Shown here: positions 17,595 to 26,418 of the stretch, piece by piece
Position numbering within the stretch: the first letter of the stretch is position 1
Layout: every line of letters begins with the position of its first letter
Source: CAZGOM01 sp964542875
Lineage (GTDB): Bacteria > Planctomycetota > Phycisphaerae > Phycisphaerales > Phycisphaeraceae
NCBI GenBank assembly: GCA_964542875.1
Contig: CAZIWA010000046.1
Location: forward strand, 1 to 39,028
Reading direction: 5' to 3'
DNA length: 39,028 nucleotides
Notes under the pieces: generated by a model
The model's input: only the letters and a program-made list of their open reading frames with translations
Told to the model about the DNA's origin: nothing
Databases searched by the model: none
Program-made: the position numbers and the translations under genes

Positions 17595-20500
17595 CTACTT
17601 CCTGGTTTCCGGCGGCTGTTCGCTGAAGCGCGCAGCGCCGGGCCGAATGACCGTTAACCGGCTGTTGGCCAATTCGTATTTGATGGCCTGCGCCGAAAGT
17701 CCGGTGGGGTTTTCCGGGTTGAAAACCTGGGTGATCCGGTCATCGAAGGATTCCAGCGTCATCTCACGCAGGTCGCCGCGGTAGACAAGTTTATCGGTGA
17801 GCATCCGCTGATCTTTCATGGTCACGCGGACGTCTTTTTCCGCAACGATCTGATCGATGTCAGGCCGCTGGCCTTTGGCTTTGAGCCAGCCGTCAAGCCC
17901 GTCGGCGGTCTTGCGCAGCCTGGCGACCATCTGGTGGCAGTCGAGCTGGACCGGGTCGCCGGCGCCGGCGGGCTTGTGGAGCATCTGCACATCGTCGGAC
18001 ATGGTGAGCGAATTTTCGCGGGCATCCAGCAGCATGCCGGCTTTCCACTTAAAGAGCGTGTCCCCGCCGCCCGAGAGGCGCAGGGCGCGTTCAAAGTCGT
18101 TGGGGCCTGCGGGCTGGGTTTGATCGGAAGCTTCTTTGGCCTCCTGCTGCCGGTCTTCGATCAGCATTTTGCCGGGGCCTTTGACATCGATGCTCTGAGC
18201 GCTGGGGTCAAACCGGACGTCTTCGCCAACAATGGTGAGCCGGCTGGGAACCTTACCGTCGGGGCCGGGCTTCTTATAGGCCTGCATCTCCACCGCACCG
18301 GTGGCGTGGGCGTAGCGGAACTCCTGCAGCGCCAGCGCCGCGCCGGGATCGGCCCCGGCGCCCAAAAGCGTTTTGGTGGATTCGGATTCCTGCGTCGGAG
18401 CCGCGGCCTGGTCAGAAGAGAGCAGACGCGGGCGCAGATCGATCTTGAGCTTGTTGGCCTTGATCTGGGTCACTTCTTTTTCAAGGTCCGCTTTGATGGA
18501 AACCTTGTCGGAAATAAGCGCGGTGGCGGACTTCTCGTTGTAGTCCATGGATCCGGCCCATGCGACGGTGACGGTGTCGGGCTTCTGGCCTTTGACGGGC
18601 TTGGCATCGGGCTTGGGCTGCATGCTGTACTTGAGATCGCCGGGGCCTTTGGCGACGAGGAACTTAAGCCCGCCGTCGTCCCAAAGGGTCAAATCAGAGC
18701 CCGTGATAACGCCGTCGGACCGGACGATCCGGGCAAGCTTGGGAGCCTTGGTGGTGACGTGGACCCAGTTGCGCTGGGTTTCCGCATCGACCTTATCACC
18801 GTAGATTTCAACGTCTTCGGAAGAAACCTGAGACTTGCCGGCTTTGGCGTCGGGCTTGCCTTTCACTTTGATCTTGACGTTGTCGGCAATGGAAATGGAC
18901 TTCATCGGCGGCGCAGAGCCGGCAAAAAGCCGGGCATCGTTGGAGCCGGGCTTGGCCTTGCGGTCAGGAATCGTGGAGGCGAATATGATTTCCATCTGAC
19001 CCGCATCAAGCGTGCTTGGGCCTTGGGAACCGACCACATTGTCCTTCACCATGAGCTTGCCGGGGATGGTCCGGTCACGCTCGTCGGTGGTGAGCTCCAG
19101 CAGCAAACGCGTAGCGGAAAGCGCCACGGGCTCGCCATTGGAAACCGCGGAAAGCTTCACGCCGGAATCCGCACTGATGAGCCGAAGCTGAAGGCGGTTG
19201 TCCTTAGACGGCCGTGCGTCAAAGGTAAGGGCAAGCCGGCCGGCCTTAAAGCCGAAGTCCGCGTGCTGCACGTCCACTTCGCCGGTGAAGGTCACATCGG
19301 AAAGCTTGATGCCCTGCGGGCCGGCAAGCTCCTCGGGAACGACGGGGAGACCGGCGGACATCGTGGTGCCGCTGCTGGCGACGGCGCCGGGGTTATCAAC
19401 GAATTTCAGGTCCATCTGCTGGGACCATGCCACCGTAAGCCCGGGAGGGAGGCCGTCTTCCTTAGGCTGTGGCTGGCTGCTGGAGGCGGCAGCGAAAGAC
19501 TCCATGATGGCCTTGGGAATCTGCGCATCCTTGGGCCCGCCTGGGGTGATGATGAGGCCAGGGCCAAAAAGCGTAGCGGCCTTTTTCTGGTCAGCGTAAT
19601 CCACCCGGGTGGAGCGCACCGCGCCCATCTGCGGGGATACGAGCCAGAGATTGCCGTCTTTTCGGGGCAGGATGGTGAGCTTGCCGAGGCCTGCGGTGTA
19701 GTCGATCTGGCCGGCCAGCACGGCCTCACGCCGGACGGTTTCCACTCTCAGGTCCTGGCCGATAAGCCGGACGAAAGTATCGACATCGACGTTTTTGGCT
19801 TCCTCAGGAACGTTGCCGACGGCGGGTTCGATGAGGAAAAGCCCGGACCATTTAATGGTCACGTCCCTGTCGCTGGGGGCGAAGAGGACCATGGGGTCTT
19901 CCCGTCGAACGCTGGTGGGCTGGGTGCTGGGCGCGCTCAAAACCTCTGCGAGATTGGCCAGGCTTTCGGCGGTGAGGGCTGCGGTACGCTGAGACCCGGT
20001 GAGCGGGCCGGTGGTGGCGCCGGCCGCCCCGCCGGGGTCGGAAACCGCGGTGAGCATCTGCTCCTGATTCGACTTGGGATTGCGGGCGTAGACTTCCAGG
20101 GAGTCGGCTTGCACATCCGCTTCGGGGGTCCGGATCAGCACGTTCTTTTCAAAACGGATCCGGTACTGGCGATTGGCCTTGGGGTCGAGGTTGGCCTTGG
20201 TCTTGGCCGGGGTTTTGGATGCGTCCTGCGTGGTGGACTTTTTCGCCGGGTCGTTTTGGGCAAGGCGGAGATAGTCGCCCTTGGCCACTTCGATCCGGGC
20301 GATTTCCCGCTCCGGTTCGTTGTAGGAAAGGGAGATGCCCGTGCCGCGAAAGTCCATCTTCGGCGTCATCAGGCGCAAGGCGTCAGGAGAATCAAGCTGG
20401 CCCATTTCAAGATCAAAGTGGGCGTTGTCCAGCAGGATGATGAGCTTCACGTCTTCTGAGCGATCTGAAAGATCAACCACCCGGTTGGCCGGGCCGTCAA

Positions 20501-20930
20501 AAAGCCGGATGATGGCCTTGCCCTGGAAGTCGCCAGAACGAGGCTGATTGTCGGGCGCGATGAAAGTGCCGCGCTCGGCGAGAATCTCCAGCACCTGATT
20601 GGGCTTCAGGTGGATGCGCGCGCTGGGCCGGAGGACATCAAGCACGCCTTGAGGCTTGGGATCAACCTTGTCGGCAAACACCTGGATGAGCTGGCCCTTC
20701 TCATTGACCTTGTTGAGAATGGGCTTTTTGACGGACTGAATGGGGTTGGACGGAATCTCCCTATCCGGCGGCTTGGCGACGGATAAAGGAAGCTCTTTGG
20801 GCCCAATGGGATCGATCCGGCTGGGCTGCGTGACAGCAATGGGGCCGACGGGGTCAGCCTTAAAAATCCAAATGAGCAGCGCAATGGCCAGCACAATCGA
20901 AACGCCGACCGCGAGGTACCGATTGGACAT
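17595..20930 (-). CDS. Giant LptC/OstA-like inner-membrane-anchored periplasmic protein
   Basis: A single N-terminal helix (residues ~5-22 of the chosen start) anchors a ~1,090-residue periplasmic chain of beta-rich repeats. Segments such as VKKPILNKVNEKGQLIQVFA and ARIHLKPNQVLEILAERGTF resemble LptC, and later blocks (TRVDYADQKKAATLFGPGLI, VWDDGGLKF-like stretches, KLVYRGDLREMTLES near the C terminus) resemble LptA/OstA beta-jellyroll units. LptC and LptA carry lipopolysaccharide across the periplasm; both are normally under 250 residues, so at 1,111 residues this would be a bridge made of many units in one chain. The ATG at 20930 has GGAAGG upstream; an in-frame ATG at 20984 is less likely. 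It is convergent with pyk. Confidence 0.7.
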   Translation of the reverse strand: MSNRYLAVGVSIVLAIALLIWIFKADPVGPIAVTQPSRIDPIGPKELPLSVAKPPDREIPSNPIQSVKKPILNKVNEKGQLIQVFADKVDPKPQGVLDVLRPSARIHLKPNQVLEILAERGTFIAPDNQPRSGDFQGKAIIRLFDGPANRVVDLSDRSEDVKLIILLDNAHFDLEMGQLDSPDALRLMTPKMDFRGTGISLSYNEPEREIARIEVAKGDYLRLAQNDPAKKSTTQDASKTPAKTKANLDPKANRQYRIRFEKNVLIRTPEADVQADSLEVYARNPKSNQEQMLTAVSDPGGAAGATTGPLTGSQRTAALTAESLANLAEVLSAPSTQPTSVRREDPMVLFAPSDRDVTIKWSGLFLIEPAVGNVPEEAKNVDVDTFVRLIGQDLRVETVRREAVLAGQIDYTAGLGKLTILPRKDGNLWLVSPQMGAVRSTRVDYADQKKAATLFGPGLIITPGGPKDAQIPKAIMESFAAASSSQPQPKEDGLPPGLTVAWSQQMDLKFVDNPGAVASSGTTMSAGLPVVPEELAGPQGIKLSDVTFTGEVDVQHADFGFKAGRLALTFDARPSKDNRLQLRLISADSGVKLSAVSNGEPVALSATRLLLELTTDERDRTIPGKLMVKDNVVGSQGPSTLDAGQMEIIFASTIPDRKAKPGSNDARLFAGSAPPMKSISIADNVKIKVKGKPDAKAGKSQVSSEDVEIYGDKVDAETQRNWVHVTTKAPKLARIVRSDGVITGSDLTLWDDGGLKFLVAKGPGDLKYSMQPKPDAKPVKGQKPDTVTVAWAGSMDYNEKSATALISDKVSIKADLEKEVTQIKANKLKIDLRPRLLSSDQAAAPTQESESTKTLLGAGADPGAALALQEFRYAHATGAVEMQAYKKPGPDGKVPSRLTIVGEDVRFDPSAQSIDVKGPGKMLIEDRQQEAKEASDQTQPAGPNDFERALRLSGGGDTLFKWKAGMLLDARENSLTMSDDVQMLHKPAGAGDPVQLDCHQMVARLRKTADGLDGWLKAKGQRPDIDQIVAEKDVRVTMKDQRMLTDKLVYRGDLREMTLESFDDRITQVFNPENPTGLSAQAIKYELANSRLTVIRPGAARFSEQPPETRK

Positions 20931-21025
20931 CCGAGCCTTCCGGGTGAATGCAAGAGAAATGCCCCCACTCACAGTGCGGGGCAAGCGCGATATTGTAGCA
21001 GGGTGTCGGTGTGTTCCGGCGTCCG

Positions 21026-21973
21026 TCAGCCGTTTTGTGCAACGACAAAAGTGGATTGCCGGTTCGCGTACCAGTCGGCTACGCCGGCGATATCCCGGGT
21101 AAGTTGCGCCTTGAGATGGTCAACACTGGGAAACCGGGCTTGATCACGCACCCAGCGGTGAAATTCCAGGGTGATGCCGGTGTTGTAAAGATCACCGGTA
21201 AAACCCAGGAGATGCGCCTCAAGCGTAAGCGTCATGACGCCAAACGACGGCTTGGTGCCCAGGCTGATGGCCGCAGCGAAGGCCCGGCCGTCGGAAAGCC
21301 GGGCGATACCGCCATAAACGCCTTCCGCGGGGAGAACGCGATTGGTGAGCAGGCCCAGGTTCAAGTTGGCGGTGGGAACGCCCAGCGTGCGCCCGCGTTG
21401 CTCACCAGTGACGACTTGCGAGTTGAGCGAAAACGGCCGCCCCAGGCACCGGGCGGCATCGATCACCCGGCCTTTGGATAAAAGCCAGCGCACCAGCGTG
21501 CTTCGGGTTTCAACCAGCGTATGGTCCGACAGCTCCACATGAATGGGAGCAACATCCACCACCTTAAAGCCCAGGCGCGCACCCAAAAGGCGCAGCATGG
21601 GAAGGTCGCCCCTGCGGTTATGGCCAAAGTGGAAGTCCGGGCCTTCCACGATGCCTGCCATCCGGTAGGTGTTGATCAACTGCTGAACGAACGCCTCAGG
21701 CTCCTGCAGCAGCAGTTCACGCGTGGGGACAATGACATGAACCTGGTCCGCCCCGGCGGCCTTGAGAAGCTCAATGCGTGAAGCGATGTCCGTGATCAGC
21801 GGCGGCGCCTTGCCCGGGGCAGGCGCCAAAAGCTGCGCGGGATGAGGATCAAACGTAAGCGCCACCAGGGCGCTGCCGGTCTGGTCAGCCAGCGTTCTAC
21901 CGGCACGCAACAGGGCCTGATGGCCTAAATGGACGCCGTCAAAATTGCCGATGGTAAGGACACTGGGCTTCAT
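21026..21973 (-). CDS. ribF: Bifunctional riboflavin kinase/FAD synthetase
   Basis: Converts riboflavin to FMN and then FAD. The 315-residue product has the nucleotidyltransferase motif TIGNFDGVHLGHQ at the N terminus, FDPHP, and FHFGHNRRGD, followed by the riboflavin kinase domain with GRPFSLNSQVVTGEQRGR and LGVPTANL. The frame extends to 22051, but the ATG at 21973 places the GNFDGVH motif ~10 residues from the start, as in the family. It is divergent from the peroxiredoxin gene with ~100 bp between them and 95 bp upstream of the LptC-like start. Confidence 0.95.
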   Translation of the reverse strand: MKPSVLTIGNFDGVHLGHQALLRAGRTLADQTGSALVALTFDPHPAQLLAPAPGKAPPLITDIASRIELLKAAGADQVHVIVPTRELLLQEPEAFVQQLINTYRMAGIVEGPDFHFGHNRRGDLPMLRLLGARLGFKVVDVAPIHVELSDHTLVETRSTLVRWLLSKGRVIDAARCLGRPFSLNSQVVTGEQRGRTLGVPTANLNLGLLTNRVLPAEGVYGGIARLSDGRAFAAAISLGTKPSFGVMTLTLEAHLLGFTGDLYNTGITLEFHRWVRDQARFPSVDHLKAQLTRDIAGVADWYANRQSTFVVAQNG

Positions 21974-22075
21974 GGGACCCAAAAGGATACCCAGTTGAGG
22001 CCGATCACGCCCTTGATTCGAGTCCGGGTTTTGTATGATTGCCCCAATCACTCCCTACTTTCGAGGACTGCCACC

Positions 22076-22624
22076 ATGGCCGAGAAGAAAACCACCAAAA
22101 AGGACGAGAGCAAACCCAAACCCAAGAAGGCCGCAAAGCCCGCAGCACCGGCGGTGGAAGCCGCCATCGCCAATGGCAAGCCCGCACCGGCGTTTGAGCT
22201 TAATGACCAGGCAGGCAAGGCCCACAAGCTTTCGGACTACAAGGGCCGGTATGTGGTGCTTTACTTTTACCCCAAGGACGACACCCCGGGCTGCACGACG
22301 GAAGCCTGCCAGTTCCGGGACAACACCGCAGAGTTCACCAAGCGCAACGCCGTGGTGCTGGGTGTGAGCCCGGACAACGAAAAGAGCCATGCGAAGTTCG
22401 CAACGAAGTTCAGCCTGCCCTTCCCACTGCTGGCGGACACCGAGAAAAAGGTCGTCGAGGCCTACGGAGTCTGGAAGGAAAAGAGCATGTATGGCCGTAA
22501 GTACATGGGCGTGGAGCGCACGACCTACCTCATCGGGCCTGACGGCAAAGTGGTCAAAGGCTGGGCAAAGGTGAGCGTCACCGGGCACGATGCAGACGTC
22601 TTGAAAGCGATCGACGAGGCATGA
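22076..22624 (+). CDS. bcp: Thioredoxin-dependent peroxiredoxin, PrxQ/BCP type
   Basis: Reduces hydrogen and alkyl peroxides with electrons from thioredoxin. The 182-residue product has PKDDTPGCTTEACQFRD with peroxidatic Cys73 and resolving Cys78 five residues later, the PrxQ pattern. GVSPDNEKSHAKFATKFSLPFPLLAD and the C-terminal VERTTYLIGPDGKV complete the family. It carries an unusual ~28-residue Lys/Pro/Ala-rich N-terminal extension (KKTTKKDESKPKPKKAAKPA) absent from typical 150-residue members. The ATG at 22076 has GAGGA upstream; an upstream in-frame ATG at 21929 would run into ribF and lacks support. Confidence 0.93.
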   Translation: MAEKKTTKKDESKPKPKKAAKPAAPAVEAAIANGKPAPAFELNDQAGKAHKLSDYKGRYVVLYFYPKDDTPGCTTEACQFRDNTAEFTKRNAVVLGVSPDNEKSHAKFATKFSLPFPLLADTEKKVVEAYGVWKEKSMYGRKYMGVERTTYLIGPDGKVVKGWAKVSVTGHDADVLKAIDEA

Positions 22625-22796
22625 AACAATCTAAGATTGTTAAATCATTATTTACAATCTAAAGCATGGCGATTGACCGAAATTCAATGCAGGCTCAATA
22701 CTTTCCCCATCGCCCGATGCCAATGAAAGTGATACTCAATGTCATCGCGGGCGCCTTTTAAAAAGTGCTCACGATGACATTGATTTGAGTAAGGAA
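22625..22796. other. Convergent intergenic region with two inverted repeats
   Basis: Just past the peroxiredoxin stop lies a short palindrome (22625-22641, AACAAT stem). A 12-bp perfect inverted repeat follows, arms 22736-22747 and 22772-22783 with a 24-nt loop. Neither has a long T-run; the second may act as a shared terminator for the two convergent genes. Confidence 0.45.
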
Positions 22797-23111
22797 TCAG
22801 GCTCGCATGAGCTTGGTGAAGATGTCGCTAAGACCCATCGTCTGCTTGAGTAAGCGCTTGCCTTTGGCGGTGATCGTCCACTCAAACACACGCTGCTGCT
22901 GTGAGTTTTTGGACTTGCCGGACTTGATGAGTTGCCGGTCAGCCATGCGTCGGGTGACGATGAACTGGTAGTTGTAGGCCACTTCCACTTTGGTCAATTT
23001 CTTGTAAAACGCGGCGATTTCCGAGGACGTCAGCGGGCCGTGCTTATCAACGATCGCCAAAATAATGCTCTGGTGGAATGTCGTTCCATGAGGGTGTTTG
23101 TCGCTTGGCAT
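22797..23111 (-). CDS. Small winged-helix-like protein, function unknown
   Basis: A 104-residue basic protein. The middle (HQSIILAIVDKHGPLTSSEIAAFYKKL) looks like helices 1-2 of a winged helix, QFIVTRRMADRQLIKSGKS like the recognition helix and wing start, and EWTITAKGKRLL like the wing and closing helix of MarR/PadR-type folds. The ATG at 23111 has GGGGAAG upstream and is preferred to 23165. No partner gene is adjacent. It could be a small DNA-binding regulator; no specific family is recognised. Confidence 0.7.
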   Translation of the reverse strand: MPSDKHPHGTTFHQSIILAIVDKHGPLTSSEIAAFYKKLTKVEVAYNYQFIVTRRMADRQLIKSGKSKNSQQQRVFEWTITAKGKRLLKQTMGLSDIFTKLMRA

Positions 23112-23300
23112 GACGCTTCCCCTGGCTCCTGAAATAGATGTGAACATGCAGTAAGGGCTAAACAATCAATACGCCCCAGAAGCCGCATCCCCAACATCAT
23201 GATAGCACGCCCGATGCCCTTGCGCCGGGCATTGCGAAAATATGACATCGAAATGCGACTATGTCACCGGCTGGAAAACATCGGCCAGTAGGAATATGGG

Positions 23301-24368
23301 TTAGATATCCTCGGGAAGATCCACACCCAGCAGATGTTCCGCGGCCGTGTGAATGAGGTCGTCGGAGCCCACCAGGGCATGGGTCACGCTGGTGCTGGTC
23401 CGGCTGGCGGGCTGCTCACCGGCTTTGATGGCGGGGTCGTGATATTCCATCTCACCAAAGCCGGCGCCGTTGAAGCTTTGGAGGGCGTCGCCGGCAATCG
23501 GCTTGCCCAGCTCGGTGACGGGCTGGTCGCAATAGATCAGCCCAGGCTGGACGGAGAAGACCCGGACTAACAGCGTGGAAAGCCGACCCAGCTTCCGGTA
23601 ATAGCCCATGCGCCCGGTTGTTTGGGTGGGTGAGAGTCCGATTTTGTATCGGCCCTGGCCGTCGATTTTAAAGTGGACGGCGCCGCCGATCTGCCGAACC
23701 CGGTCGTCGCCGAGTTTGTCGTAGTAAGACCGGGGCTTGGTGGCCAGGCCCACCGTGGGGCACACGAGCCAGCCCGCGGGAGGAATCTGGAGAAGGTCCC
23801 AAACGCCGACAAGCCCGCCTGGTTTATCAAAACCGGTGAGGGTCAGGGTGTTGGTGAGGGCGAAGCCAAAGTGGGTGAGGCCTTTGTCGAGCCCGACGGG
23901 GGCATCAATAAGCTCAAAAGAACGGGCGACGGAAAGACTCATGAAAGTCCTGGGGTTCAGCCGGTCTTCGATGCGCATGTCTGCGGCAAAGGCCAGGTGC
24001 CGGTTGCTTTGAGACGCAAGCCGATAGTCCCCCGGCTCCATCTGGGAAGGCGTAGCGCCGACTTCCTCGGGGTGGGTGAAGACTTTATTGACGTCCTTGA
24101 AGATGTAATTCACTTCAGGGGCGATCCACAATCGGTCGCCGGCAGCGGGCGAGGCCCCCAATCGCTTGGCCGCCGTTGCGGGGTTTTCAAGGATGGGATC
24201 ATGAAAAAACAGGTTGCCCGGCGCGTGTGCAAACTCGCAGCCGATGGCGCGTGCCCCGGACTGCGCCACCAGAAGACGGCCGGTGTCGGAGCCGAGCGCA
24301 AAAGCAGGCTGGCCGGCGGTCTGAAAACTGGCGGAGAGCTTTTGAATATCGCTGAGAGGCTGGGTCAT
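23301..24368 (-). CDS. Mutarotase-like protein, probably DUF6786
   Basis: The 355-residue product lacks a signal peptide and is rich in beta-strand patterns (GDYRLASQSNRHLAFAADMRIEDRLNP, LTHFGFALTNTLTLTGFDKPGGLVGVWDL, GAVHFKIDGQGRYKIGLSPTQT) typical of the galactose-mutarotase-like supersandwich. From memory it fits DUF6786, a planctomycete-enriched family; I could not check this. The family is presumed to bind carbohydrate. AAGG lies 6 nt before the ATG. It is the last gene in the same-direction run from murD, 56 bp after the prepilin peptidase. Confidence 0.6.
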   Translation of the reverse strand: MTQPLSDIQKLSASFQTAGQPAFALGSDTGRLLVAQSGARAIGCEFAHAPGNLFFHDPILENPATAAKRLGASPAAGDRLWIAPEVNYIFKDVNKVFTHPEEVGATPSQMEPGDYRLASQSNRHLAFAADMRIEDRLNPRTFMSLSVARSFELIDAPVGLDKGLTHFGFALTNTLTLTGFDKPGGLVGVWDLLQIPPAGWLVCPTVGLATKPRSYYDKLGDDRVRQIGGAVHFKIDGQGRYKIGLSPTQTTGRMGYYRKLGRLSTLLVRVFSVQPGLIYCDQPVTELGKPIAGDALQSFNGAGFGEMEYHDPAIKAGEQPASRTSTSVTHALVGSDDLIHTAAEHLLGVDLPEDI

Positions 24369-24424
24369 GGGTGACCTTTCAGAAAGCTAAGCGGGTTTTT
24401 TAAAAATATTACAAAAGGCTTGGC

Positions 24425-26023
24425 TTATTGAACGGGTGCGGGGCTTGTCGCAGGCGCGGTTTGGGCAGGCGGCTCATAAGGAACTACGGGTTTGAGATTA
24501 AAGCCCGAATGGCCGGCAGGCGCGGACGATGAAGGCTGGCCGGAGCCATCTTCCGAAGGCTCCACCGGGTAAAGCGCTTTGATGTAGGGGCCGGGGTGGG
24601 GCGAGGCGGGCTCCAGCACGATGTTCACGGGCGCGCGCAGCCAGATCATGCAGATCAGCGCCGCAAGCGCCAGGAACGGGCCGTAGGGAAGAATCTTGAC
24701 GGCCTTCTTGGTGAGGCCCTGAATGGCGAGGGTGAGGAGCCAGTACCCAACACCCAGGAACGGCGCGACGATGTAGACGGCGAGGATATCGACGGAACCC
24801 AGCACAGCGCCCATGGCCGCCATGAGGTGAACGTCGCCCAGGCCCATGGCTTCCTTGCCGAAGCCCAGCGTGCCAAGAATGCGGGTGAGCCAGATGGAGA
24901 GCCCGCCGACGAGATAACCCAGCCCTGCGCCGGCCAGTGCGATGAGCGCCGGGTGAGCGTGGTTTTCAACCGTGAAGGGGGAGAATTTGACAAGCAGCAC
25001 CGCGCCAAGGATGGCCAGCACCGTGGGAATCGCCAGGAACGCGGCTTCCTTGGCCATCTCCCTGCGCGCAAAGGGGTAGGAAAGAATCATGTCCGGCTGG
25101 TCCATCGGTTCTTCCGGCGGCAACGGCGCAACGATGGTCATCTTCACCGGCTCGGCAGGCTCAACGGGCGCCACGGCGGGTTCAGTCGGCACGGGTGTAT
25201 CAGAGTCTTGGGGCTGCGCAGCACGCTCCGCGGCACGCTGGGCTTCCATCTCCGTAAACTTGGCGTCCATGAACGCGTCATAGTCGTCAAAGCTCCGGGG
25301 CATGATCTTGAAATGAACCAGCGCGCTGGAGATGGCCAGGCCAAGCAGCCCCCCCGCCGCCAGACCGATGCCGATGTTGTTGCCGATGATGGCCAGGTCA
25401 GGCCGGTTAAGCGTCTCCTGGCTGCAAATGAACATCATGAGAGGGAAGATGATGTCCAGGGAATGCGGCAACACACGAGCGCCCAGTAGTTTGCCCACGT
25501 CAGGCGAGCCGGCAAAGAGGACAGCGGCAGGCATGAGCACCATCGCGGCGGCGGCCACCGTCCAGGTGATCTGCGTGGGGATGATGTAATACCGGTAGTC
25601 GATCAGCGTGCCGGCAATAAGCCCGGCCACCATGATCAGCACCGCGATAAACGCCGGCCCGGAGTGATGGAAGCCAAACGCGCCCAGCCCCACGTTCGCA
25701 GCCCCGGGGGCCATGTAGTACCACCAGTACAAAAACGTGAAGAGCAAGCCGGTGAAAAGCTCCACCCCGGGGTATTGAAAGCTGATTCGGATGCCGCAGT
25801 GAGAGCACTTGGCGCGCAGGTAAAACCACGCCGCAACAGGGACGTTCTCCCACCACTCCAACTGGTTCTTGCAACCAGGGCAGAAGGAGAACGTAGGCTT
25901 GAGCACGCTCATGTCATTGGGCAAACGGTAGACAACCACGTTCAGGAAGCTGCCGATGCAGGCGCCCATGAGGAAAAAGAAAATCAACCAGATGGTGTGG
26001 AACAGGATGTCGTCGGGCACCAA
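24425..26023 (-). CDS. Type IV prepilin peptidase with a large internal insertion
   Basis: An integral-membrane aspartyl protease that cleaves and N-methylates prepilins. Visible are GACIGSFLNVVVYRLP (20-35), the zinc-binding CxxC pairs Cys48/Cys51 and Cys73/Cys76, the first catalytic Asp142 in TLIDYRYYIIP and the second Asp397 in EAMGLGDVHLMAAMG. The two Asp residues are ~255 apart, against about 60 in classical PilD/GspO; the extra ~190 residues hold helices, an acidic Ala/Gln stretch and a Pro-rich segment (~270-310). A Pro/Ala-rich soluble tail closes the 532-residue chain. The start is TTG 26023 or GTG 26020; GAGAG spacing slightly favours GTG. It likely serves the pseudopilin at 4176-5006 and others. 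Confidence 0.9.
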   Translation of the reverse strand: MVPDDILFHTIWLIFFFLMGACIGSFLNVVVYRLPNDMSVLKPTFSFCPGCKNQLEWWENVPVAAWFYLRAKCSHCGIRISFQYPGVELFTGLLFTFLYWWYYMAPGAANVGLGAFGFHHSGPAFIAVLIMVAGLIAGTLIDYRYYIIPTQITWTVAAAAMVLMPAAVLFAGSPDVGKLLGARVLPHSLDIIFPLMMFICSQETLNRPDLAIIGNNIGIGLAAGGLLGLAISSALVHFKIMPRSFDDYDAFMDAKFTEMEAQRAAERAAQPQDSDTPVPTEPAVAPVEPAEPVKMTIVAPLPPEEPMDQPDMILSYPFARREMAKEAAFLAIPTVLAILGAVLLVKFSPFTVENHAHPALIALAGAGLGYLVGGLSIWLTRILGTLGFGKEAMGLGDVHLMAAMGAVLGSVDILAVYIVAPFLGVGYWLLTLAIQGLTKKAVKILPYGPFLALAALICMIWLRAPVNIVLEPASPHPGPYIKALYPVEPSEDGSGQPSSSAPAGHSGFNLKPVVPYEPPAQTAPATSPAPVQ

Positions 26024-26065
26024 GCGTCTCTCTTTCGCGTGTCAGGCGGTACATGGCCTGGAGTG

Positions 26066-26335
26066 TCAATTCTGGGAATCGTCTGCGCCGGGTTCCCTGC
26101 CCGAATCAGGCTTGACGGAGAGTTTACCGTCGGTCTCGACTTGAAGTTCCTTGAGCCTCGACTGCACCCGGCCAAGAATCCCCTCGCAGTGAGCGATCAA
26201 CTGCTTTCCCCGGACGCACTGGTTAATGGACTGCTCCAGCGGAACCTCGCCGGACTCGATCTGATCGATGATCCGCTCAAGCTCCCGGATGGAGTCTTCA
26301 AAGCTGGGCATTTTGTCGTTGGGGCTTGCGGTCAT
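26066..26335 (-). CDS. xseB: Exodeoxyribonuclease VII small subunit
   Basis: An 89-residue protein with SFEDSIRELERIIDQIESGEVPLEQSINQCVRG, the coiled-coil signature of XseB, which multimerises around XseA to form the single-strand exonuclease ExoVII. The ATG at 26335 has GAGGA 5 nt upstream. It lies 83 bp after xseA in the same direction. A charged C-terminal extension (DSGREPGADDSQ) goes slightly beyond the usual length. Confidence 0.93.
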   Translation of the reverse strand: MTASPNDKMPSFEDSIRELERIIDQIESGEVPLEQSINQCVRGKQLIAHCEGILGRVQSRLKELQVETDGKLSVKPDSGREPGADDSQN

Positions 26336-26418
26336 TGGGTTCCTCAGAAGTCGTTGGGACAATTTACCAGACGGACAGATGAAGGTTTTAAAAAGCTGTC
26401 CGTGTTAAACGGGCAAAA

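Noticed and set aside
17934..20459. Plus-strand ORF of 841 codons opposite the LptC-like gene
   Set aside because: Antisense shadow in high-GC DNA. The minus-strand product has a membrane anchor, a good ribosome binding site and family-like repeats.
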